Shown piece by piece: positions 39,734 to 47,879 of a stretch of DNA of 64,000 nucleotides (positions are counted from its first letter, which is position 1; each line of letters opens with the position of its first letter). The notes under the pieces were generated by a model, which had not been told where the DNA came from, searched no databases, and saw only the letters and a program-made list of their open reading frames with translations. Source of the stretch: Sulfitobacter donghicola DSW-25 = KCTC 12864 = JCM 14565 (lineage in GTDB: Bacteria; Pseudomonadota; Alphaproteobacteria; Rhodobacterales; Rhodobacteraceae); assembly GCF_000622405.1 (NCBI RefSeq), contig NZ_JASF01000005.1, forward strand, positions 2,790,001 to 2,854,000, in the 5' to 3' direction. Made by a program: the position numbers and the translations under genes.

Positions 39734-41002
39734 ATGAAACTGAATAGACGAATTTTCTTGGGCACGGGCGCGGCAGCAGCGGCGACATTGTCTGCACCTT
39801 CTGTTTTTGCGGCAGGGCATGGCAAACCACGCGTTGTGGTTGTTGGCGGCGGCGCTGGCGGTGCAACGGCTGCCCGTTATATCGCCAAAGACAGCAAGGG
39901 CGAAATCGACGTAACATTGATCGAGCCTAGCCGTCAGTATTACACCTGCTTCTTCTCAAACCTCTATCTGGGTGGTTTCAAAGAGATGGACGATCTGGGC
40001 CATTCTTACGGTGCCATCGCAGCGGGCGGCGTGAATGTTGTACATGATTGGGCCATTGGCGTTGATCGCGATGCCAAAACTGTTGCCCTCGCAGGCGGCG
40101 GTTCGGTTCCATATGACAAGTTGATCCTGTCTCCGGGTATTGATTTTGTTGAAGGCGCTGTTGCGGGCTGGGATGTATCGGCGCAAAACGCCATGCCACA
40201 CGCCTATAAAGGCGGCTCACAGACTGAATTGCTCAAGGCGCAGCTGATGGCGATGCCAGAAGGCGGCACATTCGCAATGGTCGCTCCGCCAAACCCATAT
40301 CGCTGCCCTCCTGGCCCATACGAGCGGGTTTCCATGGTGGCGCACTTCCTCAAAAAGCATAACCCGACGGCCAAGATCATCGTAGCTGATCCAAAGCCAA
40401 AGTTCTCGAAGATGGCGTTGTTCCAAGAAGGTTGGGCAAACCACTATGAGGGTATGGTCGACTGGATCGGCGAAGATTTCGGTGGCGGTAATGTTTCTGT
40501 CGATCCTGCGGCGATGACAGTCACAATCGACGATGAAGTCACCAAAGTAGACGTGTGTAACGTGATCCCAGCGATGAAAGCCGGCCGCATTGCCGAGCTG
40601 GCAGGCGTGACCGAAGGCAACTGGGCCCCTGTAAACGCGGCGGATATGTCCACCAAGGCAGATGCTGACGTTTATGTTCTGGGCGATTCTTCCTCACAGG
40701 GTGACATGCCAAAATCCGGCTTCTCGGCGAATAGCCAAGCTAAAGTTTGTGCAAATGCTGTTCGGGGCGCGTTGACGGGGTCGAAAGTATTCCCTGCCAA
40801 GTTCTCGAACACGTGCTGGTCTTTGATCGACACAAACGATGGTGTGAAAGTTGGCGCAACCTATGAGGCGACCGATGAAAAGATCGCCAAGGTTGACGGG
40901 TTTATCTCTGCCACCGGCGAAACGGCCGAGCTGCGCAAAGCAACCTACGAAGAGTCCGAGGGCTGGTACACTGGTATCACCTCCGACATGTTCGGCACCT
41001 AA
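39734..41002 (+). CDS. soxF: SoxF, flavoprotein of sulfide dehydrogenase (FCSD) type
   Basis: 422 residues. Twin-arginine signal KLNRRIFLGTGAAAAATLSA. FAD-binding Rossmann motif VVVVGGGAGGATAARYIAK. YYTCFFSNLYLGG has the Cys to which FCSD binds FAD, and the second redox region is APPNPYRCPPGPYERVSMVA with a Cys. DVYVLGDSS is the C-terminal FAD motif. Acts in the periplasm with SoxE in sulfide oxidation; in Paracoccus it enhances Sox activity. GGGAGGAG upstream. A 12-bp hairpin follows the gene. Confidence 0.95.
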   Translation: MKLNRRIFLGTGAAAAATLSAPSVFAAGHGKPRVVVVGGGAGGATAARYIAKDSKGEIDVTLIEPSRQYYTCFFSNLYLGGFKEMDDLGHSYGAIAAGGVNVVHDWAIGVDRDAKTVALAGGGSVPYDKLILSPGIDFVEGAVAGWDVSAQNAMPHAYKGGSQTELLKAQLMAMPEGGTFAMVAPPNPYRCPPGPYERVSMVAHFLKKHNPTAKIIVADPKPKFSKMALFQEGWANHYEGMVDWIGEDFGGGNVSVDPAAMTVTIDDEVTKVDVCNVIPAMKAGRIAELAGVTEGNWAPVNAADMSTKADADVYVLGDSSSQGDMPKSGFSANSQAKVCANAVRGALTGSKVFPAKFSNTCWSLIDTNDGVKVGATYEATDEKIAKVDGFISATGETAELRKATYEESEGWYTGITSDMFGT

Positions 41003-41009
41003 AAAGATT

Positions 41010-41039
41010 GCCGAGCTTTGATCTAGGTCAAGGCTCGGC
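41010..41039 (+). terminator. 12-bp hairpin after soxF, without T-run
   Basis: GCCGAGCTTTGA, loop TCTAGG, TCAAGGCTCGGC. No uridine tract follows, so it may stabilise or punctuate the message rather than terminate. Confidence 0.45.
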
Positions 41040-41086
41040 GTCACATCTTCAGGGTATCAAGCCTTGAAAATAGGGAGGATTCCACC

Positions 41087-41524
41087 ATGCGTTTTAACTT
41101 TTTGACCGGTTTGATTTTTGCTTTGTCCGTCGGGGCAGCGCAGGCGCAAGATACTTCGGTGGTATATCCTTTTGATGGCAGCTTTGATGATGCGACATTT
41201 GGCGTGGAAACCGCGATTGTCGGCAAAGGGTTGGTCATCGATTACGTCAGCCACACGGGCGAAATGCTAGAGCGTACAGCAGGCGACGTGGGCAGCGACG
41301 TAAAGCTATTTGAAGCAGCCGACATCTTTGTTTTCTGTTCTGCGGTTCTGTCGCGCAAGATGATGGAGGCTGATCCGATGAACATCGCGCATTGTCCTTA
41401 CGGCATCTTTGTCGCCGATCGCGAGGGCGAGGTGATGATCGGCTACCGGACCTATCCAGAGGGCCCGATGCAAGAAGTCCAAGCATTGCTTGATGAAATC
41501 GTCCGTGAGGCGGTGGGGGAATAA
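41087..41524 (+). CDS. DUF302-family periplasmic protein
   Basis: 145 residues. Signal peptide [20 protein letters not shown]. The DUF302 core is visible: [40 protein letters not shown] and [20 protein letters not shown], with two Cys. The role of this domain is not established, but members recur beside sulfur-oxidation and heme/c-type cytochrome genes. GGGAGG upstream. Its TAA overlaps the hemA ATG (TAATG), so the two are translationally coupled. Confidence 0.85.
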   Translation: MRFNFLTGLIFALSVGAAQAQDTSVVYPFDGSFDDATFGVETAIVGKGLVIDYVSHTGEMLERTAGDVGSDVKLFEAADIFVFCSAVLSRKMMEADPMNIAHCPYGIFVADREGEVMIGYRTYPEGPMQEVQALLDEIVREAVGE

Positions 41525-42744
41525 TGAACTACCAAGGCTTTTTCAAATCTGCGCTGGATGATCTGCGCGATCAGGGCAACTACCGCGTTTTCGCCGATCT
41601 TGAGCGGCACTGCGGCGATTTCCCTCATGCGACGTCGCGCACTGGCGAAACGTCAGACGTCACCATCTGGTGTTCAAATGACTACCTTGGCATGGGCCAA
41701 CACCCCAAAGTTCTGGCCGCCATGCACGAAGCGTTGGATCGCTGCGGCGCTGGGGCAGGGGGAACGCGTAACATCTCTGGCACAACCCACGACCACGTCC
41801 TGCTAGAGGCCGAGCTGGCCGATCTGCACGCCAAAGAAGACGCGCTGCTGTTTACCTCTGGCTATGTGTCCAACTGGGCCGCGCTGGGAACATTGGCAGG
41901 CCGCATTCCTGATTGCCTCGTGCTGTCGGATGCGTTGAACCACGCCTCGATGATCGAGGGTATCCGCCACTCCAAGGCCGAGCGGATGATCTGGAAGCAC
42001 AATGACCTTGCGGATCTGGAGGCCAAGCTGGCCGCGCAGCCGCTTGAACGCCCCAAGTTGATCGCTTTTGAAAGCGTCTATTCCATGGATGGCGATATCG
42101 CTCCGATCAAAGAAATCTGCGATCTGGCCGATAAATACAACGCGATGACCTATCTGGATGAAGTTCACGCCGTCGGCCTATACGGTCCCCGTGGCGGTGG
42201 CATCGCCGAACGCGAAGGCCTGATGGATCGCCTGACGGTGATTGAAGGTACTTTGGGCAAAGCTTACGGCGTGGTGGGCGGCTATATCGCTGCCTCGCGT
42301 GAGCTGTGCGATTTCGTGCGCAGCTTTGCCAGCGGGTTCATCTTTACCACGGCACTTCCGCCAGCTGTTGCTGCTGGCGCTGCGGCCTCGATCCGCCACC
42401 TCAAGGACAGTGTCGAGGAACGCACCGCCCAGCAGGATAAGGTTGCTCAGGTGCGTGCGCGTCTGGATGCGATTGGCATTCCCCACGTTGAAAACCCCAG
42501 CCACATCATTCCAGTGATGGTTGGTGATCCGCACAAGTGTAAATTCATCTCGGACATGCTGTTGCAAGAACACGGGATCTACATCCAGCCGATCAACTAC
42601 CCCACCGTTCCAAAAGGCACAGAGCGGCTGCGGATTACGCCGTCACCTGTGCATAGCGCTGAAGACATTGATCAATTGATCGGCGCGCTAGAGGACTTGT
42701 GGGGCCAATGCCAATTGGCGCGGATGCCTCTGGCGGCCCAGTAA
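41524..42744 (+). CDS. hemA: 5-aminolevulinate synthase
   Basis: 406 residues, the PLP enzyme that condenses glycine and succinyl-CoA in the first step of tetrapyrrole synthesis (Shemin route, typical of Alphaproteobacteria). Motifs: [50 protein letters not shown] and the PLP Lys in [18 protein letters not shown]. It shares its first base with the DUF302 stop and lies inside the sox cluster, so heme supply can rise with the heme-rich SoxAX, SoxCD and SoxE. A second hemA elsewhere is likely but not seen. Confidence 0.96.
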   Translation: MNYQGFFKSALDDLRDQGNYRVFADLERHCGDFPHATSRTGETSDVTIWCSNDYLGMGQHPKVLAAMHEALDRCGAGAGGTRNISGTTHDHVLLEAELADLHAKEDALLFTSGYVSNWAALGTLAGRIPDCLVLSDALNHASMIEGIRHSKAERMIWKHNDLADLEAKLAAQPLERPKLIAFESVYSMDGDIAPIKEICDLADKYNAMTYLDEVHAVGLYGPRGGGIAEREGLMDRLTVIEGTLGKAYGVVGGYIAASRELCDFVRSFASGFIFTTALPPAVAAGAAASIRHLKDSVEERTAQQDKVAQVRARLDAIGIPHVENPSHIIPVMVGDPHKCKFISDMLLQEHGIYIQPINYPTVPKGTERLRITPSPVHSAEDIDQLIGALEDLWGQCQLARMPLAAQ

Positions 42745-42753
42745 CCCCAAAGA

Positions 42754-42783
42754 CCGCTATGCGCCCCATTGGGGGCGTAGCGG
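42754..42783 (+). repeat. Hairpin between hemA and soxT2
   Basis: CCGCTA-TG-CGCCCC, loop ATTG, GGGGCG-TAGCGG: a 12-bp stem with a 2-nt bulge, ending just before the ribosome site of the next gene. No T-run. Confidence 0.5.
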
Positions 42784-42795
42784 CAGGAAAAACAT

Positions 42796-43863
42796 ATGTT
42801 AGAAATGCTCTTGGATCGTTGGGGCGATGGCGCTGTTTTGGCAGCGGCAGGTGCTGTTACGGGTATCTTGTTTGGCGCGATGGCCCAACATTCACGGTTT
42901 TGCCTGCGGGCAGCCACGGTTGAGCTTTCTGAGGGGAAAATCGGCCAACGTATCTATATCTGGTTGATCGCCTTTTCAGCAGCTGTGCTGATGGTGCAGG
43001 GCGCGATTGTTTTCGGCGTTCTCGATGTATCCGAGGCACGGCCCTTGGCGGCGACAGGCAGCATGTCTGGCGCGATGATTGGGGGCGCGATGTTTGGGTG
43101 CGGTATGATCCTAGCCCGTGGGTGCGCTAGCCGTTTGCTGGTGCTGAGCGCAACGGGAAACTTGCGGGCCTTGGTCACAGGTCTGGTTTTGACGCTGGTC
43201 GCGCAGGCCTCCTTGCGCGGAGCGCTGTCGCCCCTGCGCGAAGACCTTGCAGGCCTTTGGCTGCTAGAAGGCGGAGCAGGGCGCAACATCCTTTCCGTCC
43301 TTGGCATGTCCAGCACAGTCGCAGCGGTGTTGGCAGCGGTCGCAACGGTTGCGGCTTTGGTCATGGCGATCCGCCGCGGGGTGATAACAACCCATGCTTT
43401 GGCCGCGGCGGGTGTTGGCGTGGCTGTGGGGCTTGGCTGGCTGTTGACCTTTGCCATTGCCCAGACCTCCTTCGAAGTCGTGCCGATTTCATCGGTGACC
43501 TTTACAGGCCCGTCAACGGATACGCTGATGGGGTTGGTGAATACGGCTGAGCTACCGCTAGGCTTTGGCGTTGGACTGGTTCCAGGTGTGTTTATCGGCG
43601 CGGGCGGCATGGCCCTGTTCAGCCGCGAGGCCAAGATCGAGCGTTTCGGCCCCGACACCCCGATGGAGCGTTATCTGATCGGTGCGGCTCTGATGGGGTT
43701 TGGCAGCATGCTGGCGGGCGGCTGCGCGGTTGGCGCGGGCATGTCAGGCGGATCAATCTTTGCGCTGACGGCATGGACCGCGTTGTTCTTTATGTGGTTG
43801 GGGGCGATGGTGACCCATATCGCGATGACACGCGCCACTGCGCCACGGACAGCTGGGGCGTAA
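42796..43863 (+). CDS. Second YeeE/YedE-family sulfur transporter
   Basis: 355 residues, about ten hydrophobic segments, same family as the soxT at 29178-30233 but clearly divergent. Conserved Cys-containing motifs: GCGMILARGCASRLLVLSAT and LAGGCAVGAGMSGGSIFAL, plus AQHSRFCLRAATVELSEGKI near the N-terminus. It probably imports a sulfur compound (thiosulfate or similar) to the cytosol. Ribosome site AGGA 7 nt upstream. Last plus-strand gene of the sox region; a hairpin between convergent genes follows. Confidence 0.85.
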   Translation: MLEMLLDRWGDGAVLAAAGAVTGILFGAMAQHSRFCLRAATVELSEGKIGQRIYIWLIAFSAAVLMVQGAIVFGVLDVSEARPLAATGSMSGAMIGGAMFGCGMILARGCASRLLVLSATGNLRALVTGLVLTLVAQASLRGALSPLREDLAGLWLLEGGAGRNILSVLGMSSTVAAVLAAVATVAALVMAIRRGVITTHALAAAGVGVAVGLGWLLTFAIAQTSFEVVPISSVTFTGPSTDTLMGLVNTAELPLGFGVGLVPGVFIGAGGMALFSREAKIERFGPDTPMERYLIGAALMGFGSMLAGGCAVGAGMSGGSIFALTAWTALFFMWLGAMVTHIAMTRATAPRTAGA

Positions 43864-43886
43864 CCGGCGCGCCTTAAACGCGCCGG
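43864..43886. terminator. Bidirectional hairpin between soxT2 and the metallohydrolase genes
   Basis: CCGGCGCG, loop CCTTAAA, CGCGCCGG. It immediately follows the TAA of soxT2 and lies 9 nt before the end of the convergent gene. No T-run on either side. Confidence 0.55.
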
Positions 43887-43895
43887 ACGAGTTGC

Positions 43896-44840
43896 TTATT
43901 CGAATTCCATCTGCTCATAGACACGGCCCGCGTTTTTGGTCGCCAGCTCTTCGAAAGTGTCTAGGTTGGTATAGGGGCTTTGATCTACGTAATAGGCATC
44001 AGCCAGATCGCCGCCATCCTCCAGATGCGCGCCGATTTTTTCCCGCAGATAAATCAGATAGTCGCGCGTATAGCGGCGCACCTGCGCCATATTGGTTGGG
44101 TGGCCATGGCCGGGGATGACATATGTCGCGCCCAATGGCTCAAACGCGGTGTCCCATGTTTCGATCCAGTCAGCGGTATAGGTGTGTTCAAAGATCGGCA
44201 GCATGCGTTCGTGGAAGGCCATGTCACCTGCGATGACCATAGACTGCTCGGGCAGCCAAACCACAATATCACCGGGGCTGTGGGCATGACCCAGATAGCG
44301 GGCTTCGATCGTCATGTCGCCCATTTCGACGATATGGGCCTCTTCAAAGGTGGTGGTGGGGGCCACAAGGCGGGTGTTTTCGGCACCTTCTTTCAAAACG
44401 GCCTGATGAGACCGCATGGTTTGCGGGCCGGAATCCTCAAAATCGGTAGCGGCATCAACATGGGCAACAATCTCGACCCCTTGATCAGCCCAGTATGAGT
44501 TGCCCAGCATCGCGTGGCCTTGGCCGTTTTCGTTAATCACCAGTTTGACGGGCTGATCAGTCACGGCTTTGATCTCACCATGCAATGCCTCGGCCAGCTT
44601 GTACGAAGCACCGCCATTCACCACCACAACGCCGTCGCCTGTGATGATAAAGCTCAGGTTGTTGTTATGGCCGCCGTTTTCATAGGTCGGCGGAGCGGTT
44701 GCGCCAATGGCGGAGAACACATGCGGGATGACTTCGACAGGTTTGGAATACAGCGGCGAGGCTGGATATTGGTCTGCGATGTCTTCGCTTGCCAGCGCGG
44801 GTAGGGCAGCCAAAGCAAAAAGGGGGGTAAGATATTTCAT
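43896..44840 (-). CDS. SoxH-like metallo-beta-lactamase-fold protein with degenerate metal site
   Basis: 314 residues with a signal peptide (MKYLTPLFALAALPALAS). The fold is that of SoxH-type periplasmic hydrolases, but the first metal motif HxHxDH is replaced by NENGQGH (103-109) and the preceding VIDTG is VVNGG. Other ligands remain: LGHAHSPGD (His185/187), AGDMAFH (Asp206) and VIPGHGHP. Zn binding is therefore probably altered or lost at one site. It starts 2 nt after the stop of an intact paralog upstream, so the pair is one operon. In Paracoccus soxH lies at the end of the sox cluster and is not needed for thiosulfate oxidation. Confidence 0.82.
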   Translation of the reverse strand: MKYLTPLFALAALPALASEDIADQYPASPLYSKPVEVIPHVFSAIGATAPPTYENGGHNNNLSFIITGDGVVVVNGGASYKLAEALHGEIKAVTDQPVKLVINENGQGHAMLGNSYWADQGVEIVAHVDAATDFEDSGPQTMRSHQAVLKEGAENTRLVAPTTTFEEAHIVEMGDMTIEARYLGHAHSPGDIVVWLPEQSMVIAGDMAFHERMLPIFEHTYTADWIETWDTAFEPLGATYVIPGHGHPTNMAQVRRYTRDYLIYLREKIGAHLEDGGDLADAYYVDQSPYTNLDTFEELATKNAGRVYEQMEFE

Positions 44841-44842
44841 GT

Positions 44843-45763
44843 TCAGCTCTCCGCCACAAATTTATAGCCGGTTGCGGTCTTGTCCACATATCCGGTGCCG
44901 TCACCCTCGAGGTGATAGCCGATGATGCGCGTCTTTTCTGACGCGAGTTGATCCAGTAGGGCCACACGTGTTTTGGCCGCGGTGTCACCGTCCTGATCCG
45001 AGCCTGATATCCAAGCAGGCTGCTCAAACGCAACGTGGTGGTTGCCGATGCAATCGCCCAGAACCATCACGGATTCAGACCCGTCGCGGATTTCAAAACA
45101 CATGTGACCAGGTGTGTGGCCGGTGCTGGCCCGCGCCGCGACACCAGGTAGGATTTCCTGCCCGTCTTTGAAAAAGCTCATCTGATCTTGGATCATTTCC
45201 AAACGGCGCTGTGCCCCAACGGCAAAAGCAGTGCGTTCGGATTGGATTGTGTGCACCGTGTTCGGATCCATCCAATAGTCCCACTCGGCTTGGCCCATCA
45301 TATAAGAGGCCTCGGTGAACAGCGGATCGTCAAAATCATCCAACAGCCCCCAGAGGTGATCGGGGTGGGCGTGGGTAAACACAATGTCTGTGACATCTTC
45401 GGGTGCGACGCCTAGCGCCTCAAGCGATGACAACAGCGTGCCCGAATTCGGCGCAAAATCAGGGCCAGAGCCGACATCAAACAGGATGGTCCGTTCTCCA
45501 TGACGCATCAGCGTGACATTACAAGGCGGTGTCAAAATATCCGGAGCCAGCCCGTATTCCTTTATAATAGGGGCCAGTTCATCCTTTGGCATTGGGCCAA
45601 AGATAAAGTCAGCGGGCAAACTCAGCGATCCATCGCTCACCACGTCCAACTTGATGGCGCCAAGGGCGATTTCTGCATGCGCCACGCCCCCCGCAAGCCC
45701 AAGAGCAGTTGTGGCGGTCAATCCGGCACCTCCTGCCAGAAAATCCCGTCTAGAAACAGACAT
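44843..45763 (-). CDS. Tat-exported metallo-beta-lactamase-fold hydrolase
   Basis: 306 residues. Twin-arginine signal MSVSRRDFLAGGAGLTATTA. The full metal set is present: THAHPDHLWGL (HxHxDH), GHTPGHMCFEI, and LGDCIGNHH, with a C-terminal His in RIIGYHLEG. It resembles periplasmic MBL hydrolases found near sox, PQQ and methyl-sulfur genes; substrate unknown. A perfect ATTC-N8-GAAT palindrome lies 17 nt upstream of the ATG, so it is probably under SoxR control. It is followed by the degenerate paralog. Confidence 0.85.
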   Translation of the reverse strand: MSVSRRDFLAGGAGLTATTALGLAGGVAHAEIALGAIKLDVVSDGSLSLPADFIFGPMPKDELAPIIKEYGLAPDILTPPCNVTLMRHGERTILFDVGSGPDFAPNSGTLLSSLEALGVAPEDVTDIVFTHAHPDHLWGLLDDFDDPLFTEASYMMGQAEWDYWMDPNTVHTIQSERTAFAVGAQRRLEMIQDQMSFFKDGQEILPGVAARASTGHTPGHMCFEIRDGSESVMVLGDCIGNHHVAFEQPAWISGSDQDGDTAAKTRVALLDQLASEKTRIIGYHLEGDGTGYVDKTATGYKFVAES

Positions 45764-45779
45764 CGCTAACCTCCCTTAA

Positions 45780-45795
45780 ATTCTCATATAGGAAT
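45780..45795 (-). promoter_or_regulatory. Perfect SoxR/SqrR-type operator before the metallohydrolase operon
   Basis: ATTC-TCATATAG-GAAT, second perfect copy of the palindrome seen in the soxX promoter. It sits 17 nt before the ATG at 45763, where a bound repressor would block the promoter. Confidence 0.7.
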
Positions 45796-45993
45796 ATGAT
45801 TGAACAATATCGGCAAGGCAAGGCGGCGCGTTGAAAATGAGGGAAAAGAACGCAAATGGCGGGGCTGTTCCCCCCCCTTGGCAAAGGGATTTTAACTTGT
45901 GCTTGTCGCTTTGCAAAAGACAACAACATCGCGGCAGCTTTGGCTTTGCCCAACACCAAAACTATGGTGCTGGGCGAGGCGGCGAAAAAGGGA

Positions 45994-47532
45994 TTACCCT
46001 TTGAGGTGGATGTTGAATTTATCGCGGATTGCGCGGTCCATCATTGGATCAAGGGCTGCGGCAGAAGGGGCGCCTAGAATAGCCTCTTTGCGGGCAGTTG
46101 CCGTGTCGAGCAGATCGGGCTTTTCCATTTCAACCCACTCTTTAGGCGACATGCGGTTGCCATAGGTTGGATAGCAGTGGTCGCTTTGCATGCGGCTCAG
46201 CGTTGCGGCCGTGCCAAGGTAATGACCCGGCCCATTCAGGCAGACATCGGCAATCTGGTCCAAGGCCAACGTGTCGTCGTTCACCTCGATCCCGCGCACA
46301 CAGCGCAGCGCCTGTCCGATGATGTCATCCCCTAAAATCAGGCTTTCGTGGCAGAACCCCAGCAGTGAGGCATGCATGCCCGCGGCCTCATAGACCATGT
46401 TGCAGCCCGACAGCCCCGCCATCACGTTTGAGCACATCTGCTCCCAACCTGCCTGCATGTCGGGGAGTTTGCTATCTGCAATACCCGCCGCCGCGCCACC
46501 CGGAAGGGCGTAAAAGCTGTGCATCTGCGCGCAACCGGCCGTTAGAAGCGCCTGTTCGCCAGAACCGCCCGTCATTGCGCCTGTGCGCAGGTCCAACCCA
46601 AAGGGCCATGTGCCGAAAATTGCAGGGTGACCGGGTTTTACGGCGTTCACATATACCAGACCAGCCAAACACTCGGCCACCGCCTGAACAATTGCCCCTG
46701 CGATGGTAGAGGGGGCAGTGGCCCCCGCCATACCCGCCGATAGCAAAAGGACAGGCATGCCATGTTTGATGCATTCCTCCATCACTTCACAGCTTTCGGT
46801 GGCGAATTTCATAGGCGGGACTACAAAACAGTTAGAGTTGGAGACAAACGGACGTTCGCGCCATTTGTCTTCGCCACCAGCGATCATGTGCAACATTTCT
46901 ATGGCCGGAGCGACAAACCCCGGTTCCGTGAAGGAGGTGCCGATATGCTTTGTTGTGCCCGTAACGCAGGCAAAAAGAGAGTTGTAATCCATCTCCATAT
47001 TGTCGGGAATATCACGACACACCATAGGGCGCTGGCAGAAATGAACATTGTTCAGCGTGTTCACGATTTTTGCCGCGTCGTGAAGGTCTTGTACGCCGCA
47101 ATCGCGGTAATTTTTGCCGTCGATATCGACCAGATGGACAGCCGCGCCAGCCGTGCCATAATGTACACGGTTGCCTGATAGCTCTAGGTCGTGCAGGCCG
47201 TCGCGGCTCATCATTGTGACAGAGCGGTTTGCCTTGGCGATGGTATCTTCCACCAAAGCGCGGGGAAAGCGGATGCGCCCGTCATCGCCTAGGATCGCAC
47301 CAGCACCCGTGAGATGCGCAATGCCCGATTCAGGGGCGTCGGCCAATCCGATGGTTTCCAACGCATCCAGCGCGGCGTGGTGGATTTTCAGAACGTCAGC
47401 TTCTGAAAGGGGCCGATAGCGGCCGCCTTCCATGCCGGGGCGCACGGGGCGCAGGTTATCGGGGAGCGCAGTTGAGCGCGCGGCACGGCGCGCTGCGCGA
47501 CCGCCTGATCGGGAAGAGGTTGGAGCATTCAT
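45994..47532 (-). CDS. MttB-family (non-pyrrolysine) corrinoid-dependent methyltransferase
   Basis: 512 residues from the ATG at 47532 (MNAPTSSRSGGRAARRAA), AAGG upstream. It belongs to the trimethylamine methyltransferase MttB superfamily; the frame is open without an in-frame TAG, so it is of the non-pyrrolysine branch, whose known members demethylate glycine betaine, proline betaine or carnitine and pass the methyl to a corrinoid protein. Seen blocks: GAILGDDGRIRFPRALVEDT, NRVHYGTAGAAVHLVDIDG, KPGHPAIFGTWPFGLDLRTG and GYNRMSPKEW-like YGNRMSPKEWVEMEKPDL. No corrinoid protein or transporter is adjacent. A 350-nt leader with hairpins precedes it. Confidence 0.85.
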   Translation of the reverse strand: MNAPTSSRSGGRAARRAARSTALPDNLRPVRPGMEGGRYRPLSEADVLKIHHAALDALETIGLADAPESGIAHLTGAGAILGDDGRIRFPRALVEDTIAKANRSVTMMSRDGLHDLELSGNRVHYGTAGAAVHLVDIDGKNYRDCGVQDLHDAAKIVNTLNNVHFCQRPMVCRDIPDNMEMDYNSLFACVTGTTKHIGTSFTEPGFVAPAIEMLHMIAGGEDKWRERPFVSNSNCFVVPPMKFATESCEVMEECIKHGMPVLLLSAGMAGATAPSTIAGAIVQAVAECLAGLVYVNAVKPGHPAIFGTWPFGLDLRTGAMTGGSGEQALLTAGCAQMHSFYALPGGAAAGIADSKLPDMQAGWEQMCSNVMAGLSGCNMVYEAAGMHASLLGFCHESLILGDDIIGQALRCVRGIEVNDDTLALDQIADVCLNGPGHYLGTAATLSRMQSDHCYPTYGNRMSPKEWVEMEKPDLLDTATARKEAILGAPSAAALDPMMDRAIRDKFNIHLKG

Positions 47533-47879
47533 AGCTGGGCCTTTTGAAGAACGGTGAAGGAAAAGGGGGGCGGCTCTCATCCTTATGCGGGGCACCACGC
47601 GCCGCGCGTCCTCGTTCCGCACCGATGGTGCGGATCACCAAAATAGCGCTGCAGATACTGTTCTGCATAGAAGAACTCCCATTCTGGCAAAGAGGATGGG
47701 AGACTTTAAAACCTGAATCTGTTCTGTTTGCGACGAGGTGCCGTTTTCAGAACGCAGGAGATGTTTTAGGATTTAACTGGGAGAGGGCCCCCGTTTAGCC
47801 CCACGTTTGGGCCTGTGTTGCGGGCTATATTTGTGCTGGTCTGCTCGGTGCGCCTGTATCTGGCGCACCGAAGGCCTAT
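47533..47879 (-). other. Leader/intergenic region upstream of the mttB-like gene
   Basis: No gene supported. Hairpins: CCGCAC-CGATG-GTGCGG near 47616-47632 and CTCCCAT/ATGGGAG near 47685-47703, plus the terminator-like stem at 47846-47870. This may be a structured 5' leader; no known riboswitch core recognised. Confidence 0.5.
47846..47870 (-). terminator. Hairpin downstream of the aminotransferase gene
   Basis: CGGTGCGCC, loop TGTATCT, GGCGCACCG: a 9-bp GC-rich stem starting 9 nt after the stop of the minus-strand aminotransferase. No T-run on that strand. Confidence 0.5.

Noticed and set aside
45994..47532. Pyrrolysine-containing MttB
   Set aside because: The frame is open without an in-frame TAG; it is the non-pyrrolysine branch.
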